Assembly (NCBI GenBank): GCA_903822545.1
Contig: CAIJPN010000009.1
Coordinates: forward strand, 1 to 41,173
Direction: 5' to 3'
DNA from: an uncultured Anaerolineae bacterium
Lineage (GTDB): Bacteria; Chloroflexota; Anaerolineae; Anaerolineales; Villigracilaceae
Length of the DNA stretch: 41,173 nt
In this document: in pieces, positions 25,152-32,437 of the stretch
Layout: each line of letters starts with the position of its first letter
Position numbering within the stretch: position 1 is the first letter of the stretch
The notes under the pieces: model-generated
Told to the model about the DNA's origin: nothing
Seen by the model: only the letters and a program-made list of their open reading frames with translations
Database searches by the model: none
Translations under genes and position numbers: made by a program

Positions 25152-25246
25152 GTAGGGGCGGCCCATCAAGGCCCGGGATAGTTATAGTTTTGCCCGCTTG
25201 CCCTGCCCGCGACGATGATTTTTAAGCCCAGGCGGGTCGCACTTAC
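25152..25246. repeat. GTAGGGGCGAC repeat family, diverged copy C
   Basis: Begins GTAGGGGCGGCCC and ends GGCGGGTCGCACTTAC, a decayed version of the arms of copies A and B; the minus strand again has CGCCTGG followed by AAAAATCATCG. It fills the gap between the alarmone hydrolase and degV. Confidence 0.55.
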
Positions 25247-25279
25247 GATATCGCGCTTCGCTCCGCTCAGGGCTGAGGG

Positions 25280-25840
25280 TTATGCCAGTCCGTATTTGGC
25301 TTTGCCGCGCTTTAATTCAGCGTCGTAGCAGGCTTCCAGGCCAGGGTTGACCCCGCGCAGCCCGGCGATGACGTTCTCGGTCCAGGTGACGTATTCCTGG
25401 CGGCGTTTGAATGACCAATCGGGCGGGGGGCAGTCTACCAGGTCGCGCAGGTTGCTGATTTTGTCGCCGAGTTTGACCAGCCGGGCGCGCTGCGAAAGTG
25501 TGTGGGCGTGGTCGATTTGCAGTTGTTTGCGCATCTCTTTGGACAGCGATTTGTCGTCGGTGACTTCCAGCACCACCGAGAGCACTTCCTGGCCGAAAAG
25601 CTGGGCCAGTTCTGCGGGCGTGGTGTCGGTGTCTTCGATGGTGTCATGTAAAACTGCCGCCACGAGCGCGACAGAATCACGCACACCGCCCGCTTCCCAC
25701 AACGTTTGCGCCACTGCAACGGGGTGATTGATGTAAGGGGCGTGTCCCTCACCCTTGCGGCGCTGGTCGCGGTGTTTGTCGGCGGCAAAGTGGATGGCTT
25801 TGAGTAAAATCCCGGTCAATTCATCGAAATGACGATCCAT
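25280..25840 (-). CDS. Small alarmone hydrolase (MESH1-like, HD domain)
   Basis: 186-residue HD-domain hydrolase that resembles animal MESH1 and the hydrolase half of SpoT. The residues correspond: His39 (YINHP), His65-Asp66 with Glu69-Asp70 (LHDTIEDTD), and Asp126 (KLGDKISNLRDL), equivalent to MESH1 His35, His61-Asp62, Glu65-Asp66 and Asp122. The RRKGEGHAPYINHP and LEVTDDKSL motifs also match. There is no synthetase, TGS or ACT domain, so this should be a manganese-dependent (p)ppGpp 3'-pyrophosphohydrolase; MESH1 also acts on NADPH, so that is possible too. The ATG at 25840 has GGAGG six bases upstream and lies inside the end of the Nudix gene (20-base overlap). Confidence 0.9.
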   Translation of the reverse strand: MDRHFDELTGILLKAIHFAADKHRDQRRKGEGHAPYINHPVAVAQTLWEAGGVRDSVALVAAVLHDTIEDTDTTPAELAQLFGQEVLSVVLEVTDDKSLSKEMRKQLQIDHAHTLSQRARLVKLGDKISNLRDLVDCPPPDWSFKRRQEYVTWTENVIAGLRGVNPGLEACYDAELKRGKAKYGLA

Positions 25841-26360
25841 GCAGTTCCTCCCTTTGTAATGTTTCCAGGATGAATGTTTCGCGCCTGAGCCAGAAAATCT
25901 CTTTATCTTGCGAGTTTGCCAGCAGGGTTTTGTTTTTCTCGATAGCCTCGGCCACTTCCACCCAAACCGGCTGGAAGCCCAGGTCGGCCTCGTAGTCATC
26001 CAGTTTTTGGGGCTGGAAGGTGGCTTCAATTTCGCACCAGTAGTAATGGGAGGTCATTTTGAATACATCACAGCCGGGCATTTCGGAGAAATCGTATTCG
26101 ATCACTTTGCCGAATCCAGGGCCGAGGCTGGTGGCGGTTGCGCCGCACTCCTCGCGGATTTCGCGGGCCAGCGCGCGGGCATGGGTCTCGCCTTTGTTAA
26201 CGCCGCCGCCGGGGAATTTGTAGTCGCCACGTGTGGCAGAGAAAACCATCAGCAGCCGCTTGCCTTCTCCGGGGATGATTCCACGCACGGCGGAGCGGGA
26301 GGAAACCTTGCCAGCCAGGTTAATGCCGTCGTGACGAAGAATCCGCTTAAGCAGTTTCAT
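25821..26360 (-). CDS. Nudix hydrolase (overlaps the alarmone hydrolase)
   Basis: 179-residue Nudix protein. The Nudix box G-x5-E-x7-RE-x2-EE-x-G is complete at residues 52-74 (GGVNKGE, then REIREECGA). The preceding strand FSATRGDYKFPGGG is ordinary. The C-terminal part has HYYWCEIEATF and QPVWVEVAEAIEKN. Substrate cannot be predicted; overlap with a MESH1-like gene raises the idea of nucleotide clean-up. The ATG at 26360 follows the sugar-symporter stop by nine bases with no good ribosome binding site, so translation may be coupled. Confidence 0.9.
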   Translation of the reverse strand: MKLLKRILRHDGINLAGKVSSRSAVRGIIPGEGKRLLMVFSATRGDYKFPGGGVNKGETHARALAREIREECGATATSLGPGFGKVIEYDFSEMPGCDVFKMTSHYYWCEIEATFQPQKLDDYEADLGFQPVWVEVAEAIEKNKTLLANSQDKEIFWLRRETFILETLQREELHGSSFR

Positions 26361-26369
26361 CGTTCAACG

Positions 26370-27734
26370 TTATTTTGCGTTACGCGCTGCCAGTTGGGCG
26401 CGGATTTCGGCGTGTTTTGCGCGGGTGATTGGATAGACGCGCACCACCAGGAAGCTGAGCAGCAAGATGACCGCCGGGACAAGGCTGATAAAAACTCGCA
26501 GGGTGGTCAGGACAGAATCAGGCTGGGCAGCCAGTTCGGCGTTATAGCCGGCAGCAGCCAGGGCGAAGTTTGAGAAGGCAATACCAATGGAAATCCCCAA
26601 TTTTTGTAGCAATACAAAGAAACCGTAGAATGTTCCCTCGCGGCGCTGACCGGTTTCCAATTCATCGAGTTCGATTACATCGGGGAGCATCGACCAGGGG
26701 ATAAGATACCCAACCGCTACGCCGACACCTGCCAGCGGTGCGATAATATACAAAAGGTTGATGCTTGCCTCGCCCCGTGGGATGAAAAACAGGGCAATTT
26801 CCACCAACACCCAGAACGCCATGCCAACATAATAAACGCCCTGTTTGCCAATTTTTTCGCTGACTTTGGCCCATATGACAATAAAAACAAAAGCTGCCAG
26901 TTGCACACCCATAACCAATATGGAAAACATTTTGGCAGCTTCAGGGCCAATCCAATATTGTACGTAGAGATACAGGTTATTTTGCACAAACTGGATACAC
27001 AGCCAGGAAAGCAGGTAAATAAGCGTTACCATAACGAAAGCCCGGTTCGAGAAGGCTGTCTTTAATCCCTCAATGAATGGAATTTCGTTTTCTTCAGATT
27101 GTTTGAAGTGGGTTTCTTTGGTGAAGGCAAAGGTGATAAAGCTGGGGATAATGATGAAAAACGCCCAAACCCCCGCGCTGATGGCGTTTCCCATTACCGG
27201 GTCGCCGATAGCGCTGACAATTTGCAAGTGCAGCACAGCTGCGATCACAGAGCTAATGATGGAGAATCCAAACCGATAGGTGTTCAAGCTCGTGCGTTCA
27301 TCGTAATCGGGCGTTAATTCAGCAGTCAGGGCAGTGTAGGGCACGTTGACAGCCGTGAATCCGGTATCGAGCAGGATGGCGACCACCAGGTAGTACCAGA
27401 ATTTGCCCACGTCGCCCAGCGGGGGAACCAGCCAGTGCATCCAGAAGGCCAGCCCAAAAGGAATCGCGCCGAAGAGCAGCCAGGGGCGGCGGCGTCCCCA
27501 ACGGGTGGGAGTATGGTCTGTCAGCCAGCCAAAGATGGGGTCGTTGATCGAATCCCAGATTTTGGCTACCAGGAAAATAATGCCAACTGAGACAGGCTCC
27601 AGCCGGGCAACTTGCAAAAGGAAGGCGTTCAGGAAAAAGCCATTGATATTGGTAACAATCGCCGGGCCCATATCGCCTGCGCCAAAAGCGAGTTTGGTGA
27701 TGATCGGCAAACGCTGTCGGGTAGTTTCTGCCAT
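26370..27734 (-). CDS. MFS transporter of the GPH (glycoside-pentoside-hexuronide) cation symporter family
   Basis: 454-residue membrane protein with about twelve hydrophobic helices. Family features are FGAGDMGPAIVTNINGFFL at the start, the loop KIWDSINDPIFGWLTDHT and RWGRRRPWLLFGAIPFG in the first cytoplasmic loop, and VPYTALTAELTPDYDERTSL in the middle. The charged residues of the melibiose-type carrier are thus present. It probably imports a glycoside or oligosaccharide with a cation; no glycosidase or regulator is nearby to name the sugar. The ATG at 27734 is followed by MAETTRQRLP; the open frame upstream has no homology. Confidence 0.9.
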   Translation of the reverse strand: MAETTRQRLPIITKLAFGAGDMGPAIVTNINGFFLNAFLLQVARLEPVSVGIIFLVAKIWDSINDPIFGWLTDHTPTRWGRRRPWLLFGAIPFGLAFWMHWLVPPLGDVGKFWYYLVVAILLDTGFTAVNVPYTALTAELTPDYDERTSLNTYRFGFSIISSVIAAVLHLQIVSAIGDPVMGNAISAGVWAFFIIIPSFITFAFTKETHFKQSEENEIPFIEGLKTAFSNRAFVMVTLIYLLSWLCIQFVQNNLYLYVQYWIGPEAAKMFSILVMGVQLAAFVFIVIWAKVSEKIGKQGVYYVGMAFWVLVEIALFFIPRGEASINLLYIIAPLAGVGVAVGYLIPWSMLPDVIELDELETGQRREGTFYGFFVLLQKLGISIGIAFSNFALAAAGYNAELAAQPDSVLTTLRVFISLVPAVILLLSFLVVRVYPITRAKHAEIRAQLAARNAK

Positions 27735-27800
27735 GTTATGCTCCTGGGGAAAGATTGGGATGAGTGTACAACATTTCGAGGGGATGTCAATAGAATCAAA

Positions 27801-27838
27801 AAAGGCGACAGGGCTGAACCCTGTCACCTTTTTGACTT
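27801..27838 (-). terminator. Intrinsic terminator after fhs
   Basis: A 13-base stem with one mismatch (AAAGGCGACAGGG at 27801-27813 with CCCTGTCACCTTT at 27819-27831) follows the fhs stop by about 20 bases and is followed on the minus strand by TTTTTTG. The AGGTGACAG unit recurs in the hairpin at 33458-33490. Confidence 0.75.
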
Positions 27839-27850
27839 TTTGGAATGGGT

Positions 27851-29755
27851 TTAGAACAGGCCAAGCACTTTGCCGGTTTCGAGGTCGAGATCGACATCGT
27901 AGAAGACCGGGCGGGTGGGCAGGCCGGGCATGGTGCGCATGGTTCCCAGCAGCGGATAGAGGAAGCCAGCGCCAACCGAAGCGCGGATATCGCTGATGGT
28001 GACGCGGAAGCCGCGCGGAGCGCCCTTCTGGTCAGCCTTGTCGGTGAAGGAAAGGTGGGTCTTGGCCATGCAGAGCGGCAGGTCGCCAAAGCCGAGCTTG
28101 GTGAACTGTTCGATCTTGGCTTCGGCTTCGGGGGTGTAATCGACGCCGTCGGCGCGGTAGATTTCGCGGGCGATGGTTTCGATCTTTTCCTTGACCGGGA
28201 TGTTCAGCGGGTAGAGGAACTTGAAGTTGTTGGGCTTCTCGCAGGCCTTGACAACGGCTTCAGCGAGAGCAACTGCGCCCTTGCCGCCTTCCATCCAGTG
28301 ACGGGAGACGACTGCATCCATGGCGCCAGCTTCGATGGCGGCCTTGCGGACAAGTTCGACTTCAGCTTCGGTGTCATTGGCGAAGGAGTTGACCGCCACG
28401 ACGACGTTCACGCCGTACTTGAGCGCGTTCTCGATGTGCTGCACCATGTTGGGCAGACCCTTCTGGAGCAGGTCGAGGTTCTCATCGGTGTATTCAGCGG
28501 CCAGCGGCTTGCCAGCGACAACTTTCGGGCCGCCGCCGTGCATCTTGAGGGCGCGGACGGTGGCAACCAGCACGACCACATTCGGCACCAGGCCAGAGTA
28601 GCGGCACTTGATGTCCATGAACTTTTCCATGCCGATGTCCGCGCCGAAGCCGGATTCAGTCACGACATAATCGGCCATCTTGAGGGCGATTTTGTCGGCA
28701 ATGATGGAGGACTGACCATGAGCGATGTTGGCGAACGGGCCAGCGTGCACGATGGCAGGGGTGCCTTCGAGGGTCTGCATCAGGTTGGGTTTGATGGCGT
28801 CTTTCATCAGGACGGTCAGCGCACCAGCAACGCCGAGGTCTTCAGCGGTGACAGCTTCACCCTTGCGGCTGACGGCCACAACCATGCGGCCCAGGCGATC
28901 GCGCATATCAGCCAGATCGGTGGTCAGGGCCAGGATGGCCATGATTTCGGAGGCAACGGTGATGTCGTAGCCCGAGTCATGCTCGAAACCGACTTCGTCC
29001 TTGCCCAGGCCGATTTTGATCGAGCGCAACATGCTGTCGTTGATGTCAATCACACGCCGCCACTGCACACCGCTGAAATCAATATCCAGGCGGGCAAAGC
29101 GGGAGCGTTCTTCGGGGGTCAATTCGTTCGGGTCAGTCTTGTCAATGCCGAGCTTCTTCAAACGGCGCAGCATGGTCGGGGAGAATTTGCGTTCGCCTTT
29201 TTTGTTGGGCGGGCAGAGCGCATTGAACAACTTCTCATCATCGGGAGTTTTGGCTTCGTGCATAATGCGGGCATCCAGCGCGGCAGAGCACAGGTTGTGC
29301 GCGGCAGTAATGGCGTGGATGTCGCCGGTCAGGTGCAGGTTGAAGTCTTCCATGGGGATGACCTGGCTGTAGCCACCGCCAGCGGCGCCGCCCTTGATAC
29401 CAAAGGTCGGGCCCTGGGAGGGCTGGCGGATAACGGTCATCACATTCTTGCCAAGATGCGCACCGAGAGCCTGGGAAAGACCAACAGTGGTGGTCGTCTT
29501 ACCTTCGCCGAGCGGGGTCGGGGTGATGGCAGTCACGTCGATGTATTTCCCAGACGGGCGATCCTTCAGGCGCTCCAGGATTTCGAGCTTGATCTTGGCC
29601 TTGTAGGGGCCAAACATCTCAAGCTCACTCTCCTCAATGCCGAGTTCTTCGGCAATCACGGTGATGGGCTTGAGCGTACCGGCCTGCGCGATGTCAATAT
29701 CTGACGGCACAGGATTCAAAAGAGTGAGTGGGGTGGGGGAAAATTTACGAGCCAT
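27851..29755 (-). CDS. fhs: Formate-tetrahydrofolate ligase
   Basis: 634-residue ATP-dependent formyl-THF synthetase, which feeds one-carbon units into folate metabolism or the methyl branch of the Wood-Ljungdahl pathway. The ATP-binding loop [10 protein letters not shown] is at residues 80-89; [23 protein letters not shown] follows in two adjoining pieces, and the DLRRSKK-type region appears as [14 protein letters not shown]. It is longer than the common ~556-residue bacterial enzyme; added length lies in the N-terminus and middle and gives a size near that of the synthetase domain of eukaryotic C1-THF synthase. A GGAGAG ribosome binding site precedes the ATG. No folD or other pathway gene is adjacent. 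Confidence 0.96.
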   Translation of the reverse strand: MARKFSPTPLTLLNPVPSDIDIAQAGTLKPITVIAEELGIEESELEMFGPYKAKIKLEILERLKDRPSGKYIDVTAITPTPLGEGKTTTTVGLSQALGAHLGKNVMTVIRQPSQGPTFGIKGGAAGGGYSQVIPMEDFNLHLTGDIHAITAAHNLCSAALDARIMHEAKTPDDEKLFNALCPPNKKGERKFSPTMLRRLKKLGIDKTDPNELTPEERSRFARLDIDFSGVQWRRVIDINDSMLRSIKIGLGKDEVGFEHDSGYDITVASEIMAILALTTDLADMRDRLGRMVVAVSRKGEAVTAEDLGVAGALTVLMKDAIKPNLMQTLEGTPAIVHAGPFANIAHGQSSIIADKIALKMADYVVTESGFGADIGMEKFMDIKCRYSGLVPNVVVLVATVRALKMHGGGPKVVAGKPLAAEYTDENLDLLQKGLPNMVQHIENALKYGVNVVVAVNSFANDTEAEVELVRKAAIEAGAMDAVVSRHWMEGGKGAVALAEAVVKACEKPNNFKFLYPLNIPVKEKIETIAREIYRADGVDYTPEAEAKIEQFTKLGFGDLPLCMAKTHLSFTDKADQKGAPRGFRVTISDIRASVGAGFLYPLLGTMRTMPGLPTRPVFYDVDLDLETGKVLGLF

Positions 29756-29798
29756 TGTTCTCTCCAGATTAGATAGGTGTGAAAAACGCAGCATTCCT

Positions 29799-29826
29799 AT
29801 TATAGGAAAATATTCACAAACTTGAA
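29799..29826 (-). promoter_or_regulatory. Promoter of fhs with palindromic -10 region
   Basis: TTCAAG (29821-29826), a 16-base spacer and a perfect TATAAT (29799-29804) on the minus strand. The -10 sits inside a 15-base palindrome (TTCCTATTATAGGAA, 29794-29808), possibly an operator. Leader about 37 nt. Confidence 0.5.
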
Positions 29827-29880
29827 ATTGATATACATCATGGATTTGTCACTAATTACTGTGACATCCCCCATCTTCGT

Positions 29881-29929
29881 GATGCGGATAGCATCCCGCA
29901 CCACAAAAGACGCGAGATACCATCTCGCG
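29881..29929. repeat. Tandem small palindromes upstream of fhs
   Basis: CGCGAGAT (29911-29918) pairs with ATCTCGCG (29922-29929), and a neighbouring GATGCGGAT/ATCCCGCA imperfect pair lies at 29881-29900. The same words (GCGAGA, ATCTCGC, GGATG, ATCCCG) recur at 37263-37339, marking one dispersed family. Confidence 0.45.
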
Positions 29930-29935
29930 CCACAC

Positions 29936-30793
29936 CTAAAGGCTGATCAATGTTCCCAGATTCCGCCCTGCCAGCGCCAGTTCAACCCCCCCGGCATCTT
30001 CCCCGCTGAAAATTTGCGCCGTCAGCCCGGGGATTTCGGTCACCAGGTCAAGCATCTGCTTTACTTTGGATTCCATCCCGCCGGTCACATCGGCGCCGTG
30101 GGAGGCCCCCACCTTCTGCTTGATCTCGTTAAAAGATGCGGGTGTAATATTTTCCACCCGTACCTGCCTTGCCGGGAAATCGGCCCAGACTGCCCCTTCC
30201 AGTCCGGCCAGCAAAATCCGCTGGGGCTGGAGCTTTTGCGCCAAAAACTCAAACAAATCCTCGGTCGAGAGAATCGTACCGCCTTTGATGGTATCAAAAA
30301 TCACATCGCCATAGATCACCGGCACCAACCCGGCCGAGAGCGCCGCTTTTAACGGTGTCAAATTCCAGCCCGAGACTTTGCCGCCGCCGGAAACTACCGC
30401 CGAAACGGGAGCCAGCGCCAGGGCGGGAATCCCGGCTGAATGCAGGGATTCCATCACAAAGCGGTTCAACGCCGAGGCCTGGTACCAGACTTCGGCAAAT
30501 CCGCGCCAATACTCACCCTCACCCCCCTCGGCGCTGCGCGCCACTCCCCCCAAATGCTCCGCATTTGGGGGGAGCCGGAGGGGGGCCCCATCGCGCGTTT
30601 TATACTGCTTCGCGGCGGTGTGCCCAAAGGAGCCGGAGCCATGCCCGAGCACGAGGCCCAGATCAGGCGCGGATTCTCGCGCCCGGGCGATCTGCGCGGC
30701 CAGGTCGGCCAGTTTTTCCAGCCGGGGGGTATAGGGCAGGGTTTTATCTGTGATCAAAGACCCGCCGAGTTTGAGGAATACGAGTTCTGTCAT
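29936..30793 (-). CDS. Isopentenyl phosphate kinase (with an in-frame insertion)
   Basis: 285-residue amino-acid-kinase-fold enzyme that phosphorylates isopentenyl phosphate to isopentenyl diphosphate in the alternative mevalonate pathway known from archaea and some Chloroflexota. Diagnostic features: FLKLGGSLITDK at residues 6-17, HGSGSFGH at 51-58 with the catalytic His58, NRFVMESLHSAGIPAL, and GDVIFDTIKGGTILSTEDL. Residues about 69-95 form an unusual Gly/Pro/Glu-rich segment encoded by a palindromic repeat (30531-30586); typical family members go from TREG directly to the GFAEVW segment. The ATG at 30793 lies seven bases after a good -10 element, so the mRNA is probably leaderless; an ATG at 30802 would overlap that element. 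Mevalonate-pathway genes are not in this window. Confidence 0.9.
   Translation of the reverse strand: MTELVFLKLGGSLITDKTLPYTPRLEKLADLAAQIARARESAPDLGLVLGHGSGSFGHTAAKQYKTRDGAPLRLPPNAEHLGGVARSAEGGEGEYWRGFAEVWYQASALNRFVMESLHSAGIPALALAPVSAVVSGGGKVSGWNLTPLKAALSAGLVPVIYGDVIFDTIKGGTILSTEDLFEFLAQKLQPQRILLAGLEGAVWADFPARQVRVENITPASFNEIKQKVGASHGADVTGGMESKVKQMLDLVTEIPGLTAQIFSGEDAGGVELALAGRNLGTLISL
30531..30586. repeat. Palindromic repeat inserted inside the isopentenyl phosphate kinase gene
   Basis: A perfect 14-bp stem (CTCCCCCCAAATGC at 30544-30557, GCATTTGGGGGGAG at 30561-30574) is enclosed by a second pair (CCCCCCTCGGC / GCCGGAGGGGGG with one bulge) and a small GGCGC/GCGCC stem. The composition is unlike the flanking coding sequence, the reading frame is kept, and the encoded residues are absent from the family motif pattern. 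It looks like an inserted REP/MITE-like element. Confidence 0.7.
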
Positions 30794-30800
30794 ACGAATC

Positions 30801-30828
30801 ATTTTACACGCTCAATTCGGCGAGTCAA
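30801..30828 (-). promoter_or_regulatory. Promoter giving a leaderless isopentenyl phosphate kinase transcript
   Basis: Minus-strand TTGACT (30823-30828), a 16-base spacer and TAAAAT (30801-30806), seven bases before the ATG at 30793. This is a near-consensus promoter placed so that the transcript would start at the start codon. Confidence 0.6.
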
Positions 30829-30835
30829 TAGCGGG

Positions 30836-30841
30836 TATAAT
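30836..30841 (+). promoter_or_regulatory. -10 element for the plus-strand Thr-Pro protein (possibly leaderless)
   Basis: A perfect TATAAT ends seven bases before the ATG at 30849, in the context GGGTATAATTTTAAGAATG, nearly the same as at udk (GGGTATAATTTAACCATG). No ribosome binding site and no clear -35 are present. Confidence 0.4.
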
Positions 30842-30848
30842 TTTAAGA

Positions 30849-31817
30849 ATGGATATAAAAGCAGGCATCCAAACTGCCATCATCCTGGCAATTTTTGCGG
30901 GCGCGGTTTATCTGTGGGTGGGGATTCAAACGATAGGTGCATCGCGCAGGCTGGTTTATTACCGCTTGCGGCAGCAGCGCGTTTCGCAAGGCTGGCGCAT
31001 GATCATAACGGCGCTGGCGCTGGGCGTAGTGGCCTTCACGCTCGGGCGCTGGGGAGAACCAGTGATCTACAGCTTTTACGACCCATCTCCCACCCCCACC
31101 CTGACGCCAACAATTACCCTGACACCTACCGTCACCCTGACACCGACAATTACCCTGACACCCAGCCTGACCAACACGCCATCCATCACCGATACGCCCA
31201 CGATGACCCCCACGCCATTTGTCCCGGCGCTGGTCGCGACACTTTATACCAGTTCTGTAACGCCCGCACCAAATGCCATTTTCAGCCAGCTGGTATTTGC
31301 GCGCAATTTTAACCCCACCACCTATGAAGCCATCGGCCCGGCAACAGTCTTTATCAACCCCATCACCAGCCTGGTGGCAATTTTTAGTTACGACAAAATG
31401 ACCCCCGGCGCACAGTGGACAGCGATCTGGTATCGCAATGGCGAGCTGGTTTTTTACGAAACCCAACCCTGGGATGGACAGGTTGGCGGCTATGGCTATA
31501 CTGTCTGGGAACCAGAGTCCAAATCAGAATGGCTGGCCGGGGAGTATGAAGTGCAAATTTTTGTGGGGCTAGATTGGGTGGTAGTCGGGCGATTTACGGT
31601 GGAAGGTGACCCGCCAACCAAGGTTCCCACACCCACCGTTACGTTTACACCATCCCCATCCCGCACCCCCGTGCCAACGCTGACTCCCAGCATCACCCTG
31701 ACGCGCGCCCCAACCACCACGCTCACTCCCAGCCGAACACTGGCGCCCAGCCCGACACTACGCCCCAGCAACACGCCGCGCCCCACCGATACACAATGGC
31801 CAACATCAACGCCATAG
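30849..31817 (+). CDS. Membrane-anchored protein with Thr-Pro-rich linkers
   Basis: 322-residue protein not assigned to a known family. Two hydrophobic helices (about 8-27 and 50-67) are separated by a short basic loop (RRLVYYRLRQQR). A low-complexity segment (about 78-123) is built of TPT/LTPT/ITLTPT units. A compact region (about 125-253) ends with GEYEVQIFVGLDWVVVGRFTV, likely a beta-sandwich exposed outside the cell. A second Thr/Pro/Ser-rich tail (259-322) closes the protein. Such TPT linkers are frequent in Anaerolineae surface proteins. It is transcribed divergently from isopentenyl phosphate kinase, and a strong hairpin follows the stop. Confidence 0.85.
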   Translation: MDIKAGIQTAIILAIFAGAVYLWVGIQTIGASRRLVYYRLRQQRVSQGWRMIITALALGVVAFTLGRWGEPVIYSFYDPSPTPTLTPTITLTPTVTLTPTITLTPSLTNTPSITDTPTMTPTPFVPALVATLYTSSVTPAPNAIFSQLVFARNFNPTTYEAIGPATVFINPITSLVAIFSYDKMTPGAQWTAIWYRNGELVFYETQPWDGQVGGYGYTVWEPESKSEWLAGEYEVQIFVGLDWVVVGRFTVEGDPPTKVPTPTVTFTPSPSRTPVPTLTPSITLTRAPTTTLTPSRTLAPSPTLRPSNTPRPTDTQWPTSTP

Positions 31818-31829
31818 CAAACACTCAAA

Positions 31830-31863
31830 ACAAAACGGCGACTGCCCGGCCGGGCAGTCGCCG
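31830..31863 (-). terminator. Terminator of the alkyltransferase-like gene
   Basis: A perfect 28-base palindrome (CGGCGACTGCCCGG and its complement, 31836-31863) lies 25 bases past the minus-strand stop at 31889 and is followed on that strand by TTTTGTTTTG. It also sits 18 bases after the plus-strand stop and may block read-through in both directions, though the T-tract serves only the minus strand. Confidence 0.72.
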
Positions 31864-31888
31864 CTCACGTTCATGCTACTATCTGTAG

Positions 31889-32314
31889 CTAAAATAATCT
31901 CGGCTGGGTTTTTCCCAGCGGCCTGGGGACAAAATACCTGTGTTGTTTACACCATTCCGGGTCTGGCCCATTCCAGCCATACTCGTCGAAGTCAATTTTA
32001 CCCTTTTCGTTAAAAAACACACCTTCATCTTCCAGCAATTGCTTCTGCTTCTCTGCCCCCGGGCGTGGACTGATCTTGCCCTGGCTGTTGATGACGCGCT
32101 GCCACGGAACATCATCCGGGCAGGCCGCCATGGCCCCGCCCGCCCAGCGCGCACCAAAAGCATCGTAATCTTTCAAAGTCATCGCCCCTGGCGGCGGGAT
32201 CATTGATGCGATTTGCCCGTAAGTGGAGACTTTCCCGGCGGGGATCATCCGGGCAATCTCCCAAACTTTGGATTGGAATTCTTTGACATTGGGCGGGGAT
32301 GCAAATGGGGACAT
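31889..32314 (-). CDS. Alkyltransferase-like protein (ATL), catalytic Cys replaced by Trp
   Basis: 141-residue protein with the fold of the O6-methylguanine methyltransferase DNA-binding domain (FQSKVWEIARMIPAGKVSTYGQIA, written in two pieces, residues 13-36). In active enzymes the motif is PCHRV; here it is PWQRVI (residues 70-75), so the acceptor Cys is Trp71. This is the hallmark of ATL proteins, which bind O6-alkylguanine and hand the lesion to nucleotide excision repair. The tail (residues 90-141) is longer than in minimal ATLs and contains EYGWNGPDPEWCKQHRYF. I chose the ATG at 32314, nine bases from AAGGA; the ATG at 32323 abuts that site. Confidence 0.88.
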   Translation of the reverse strand: MSPFASPPNVKEFQSKVWEIARMIPAGKVSTYGQIASMIPPPGAMTLKDYDAFGARWAGGAMAACPDDVPWQRVINSQGKISPRPGAEKQKQLLEDEGVFFNEKGKIDFDEYGWNGPDPEWCKQHRYFVPRPLGKTQPRLF

Positions 32315-32334
32315 ACGTTTCATTCCTTAATTTT

Positions 32335-32354
32335 CCAACATCTCCAGATGTTGG
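32335..32354. repeat. Small palindromic repeat, TCTCCAGA core
   Basis: CCAACATCT-CC-AGATGTTGG, a 20-base perfect inverted repeat just upstream of the ATL gene; partner of the palindrome at 3647-3664. Confidence 0.45.
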
Positions 32355-32383
32355 AGTCTGTTTACCAATAATCTTATCACCAG

Positions 32384-32426
32384 AATAAAAAATCCCGGTG
32401 CCAGTGAAAGCCCCGGGATTTTTTTG
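32384..32426 (-). terminator. Intrinsic terminator after the dihydroorotate-dehydrogenase-like gene
   Basis: AAAAAATCCCGG (32387-32398) pairs with CCGGGATTTTTT (32413-32424), with T-tracts on both strands. It starts 12 bases past the minus-strand stop at 32438. Confidence 0.78.
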
Positions 32427-32437
32427 TATTTGCCAGT

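Noticed and set aside
27845-29704. A 619-codon open frame on the plus strand
   Set aside because: It is the exact mirror of fhs. The translation is His/Gly/Asp/Val-rich without family motifs, as expected from the complement of a GC-biased gene.
31081-31210. Repetitive sequence that might be taken for a CRISPR array
   Set aside because: It encodes in-frame Thr-Pro units of variable length with no regular spacers.
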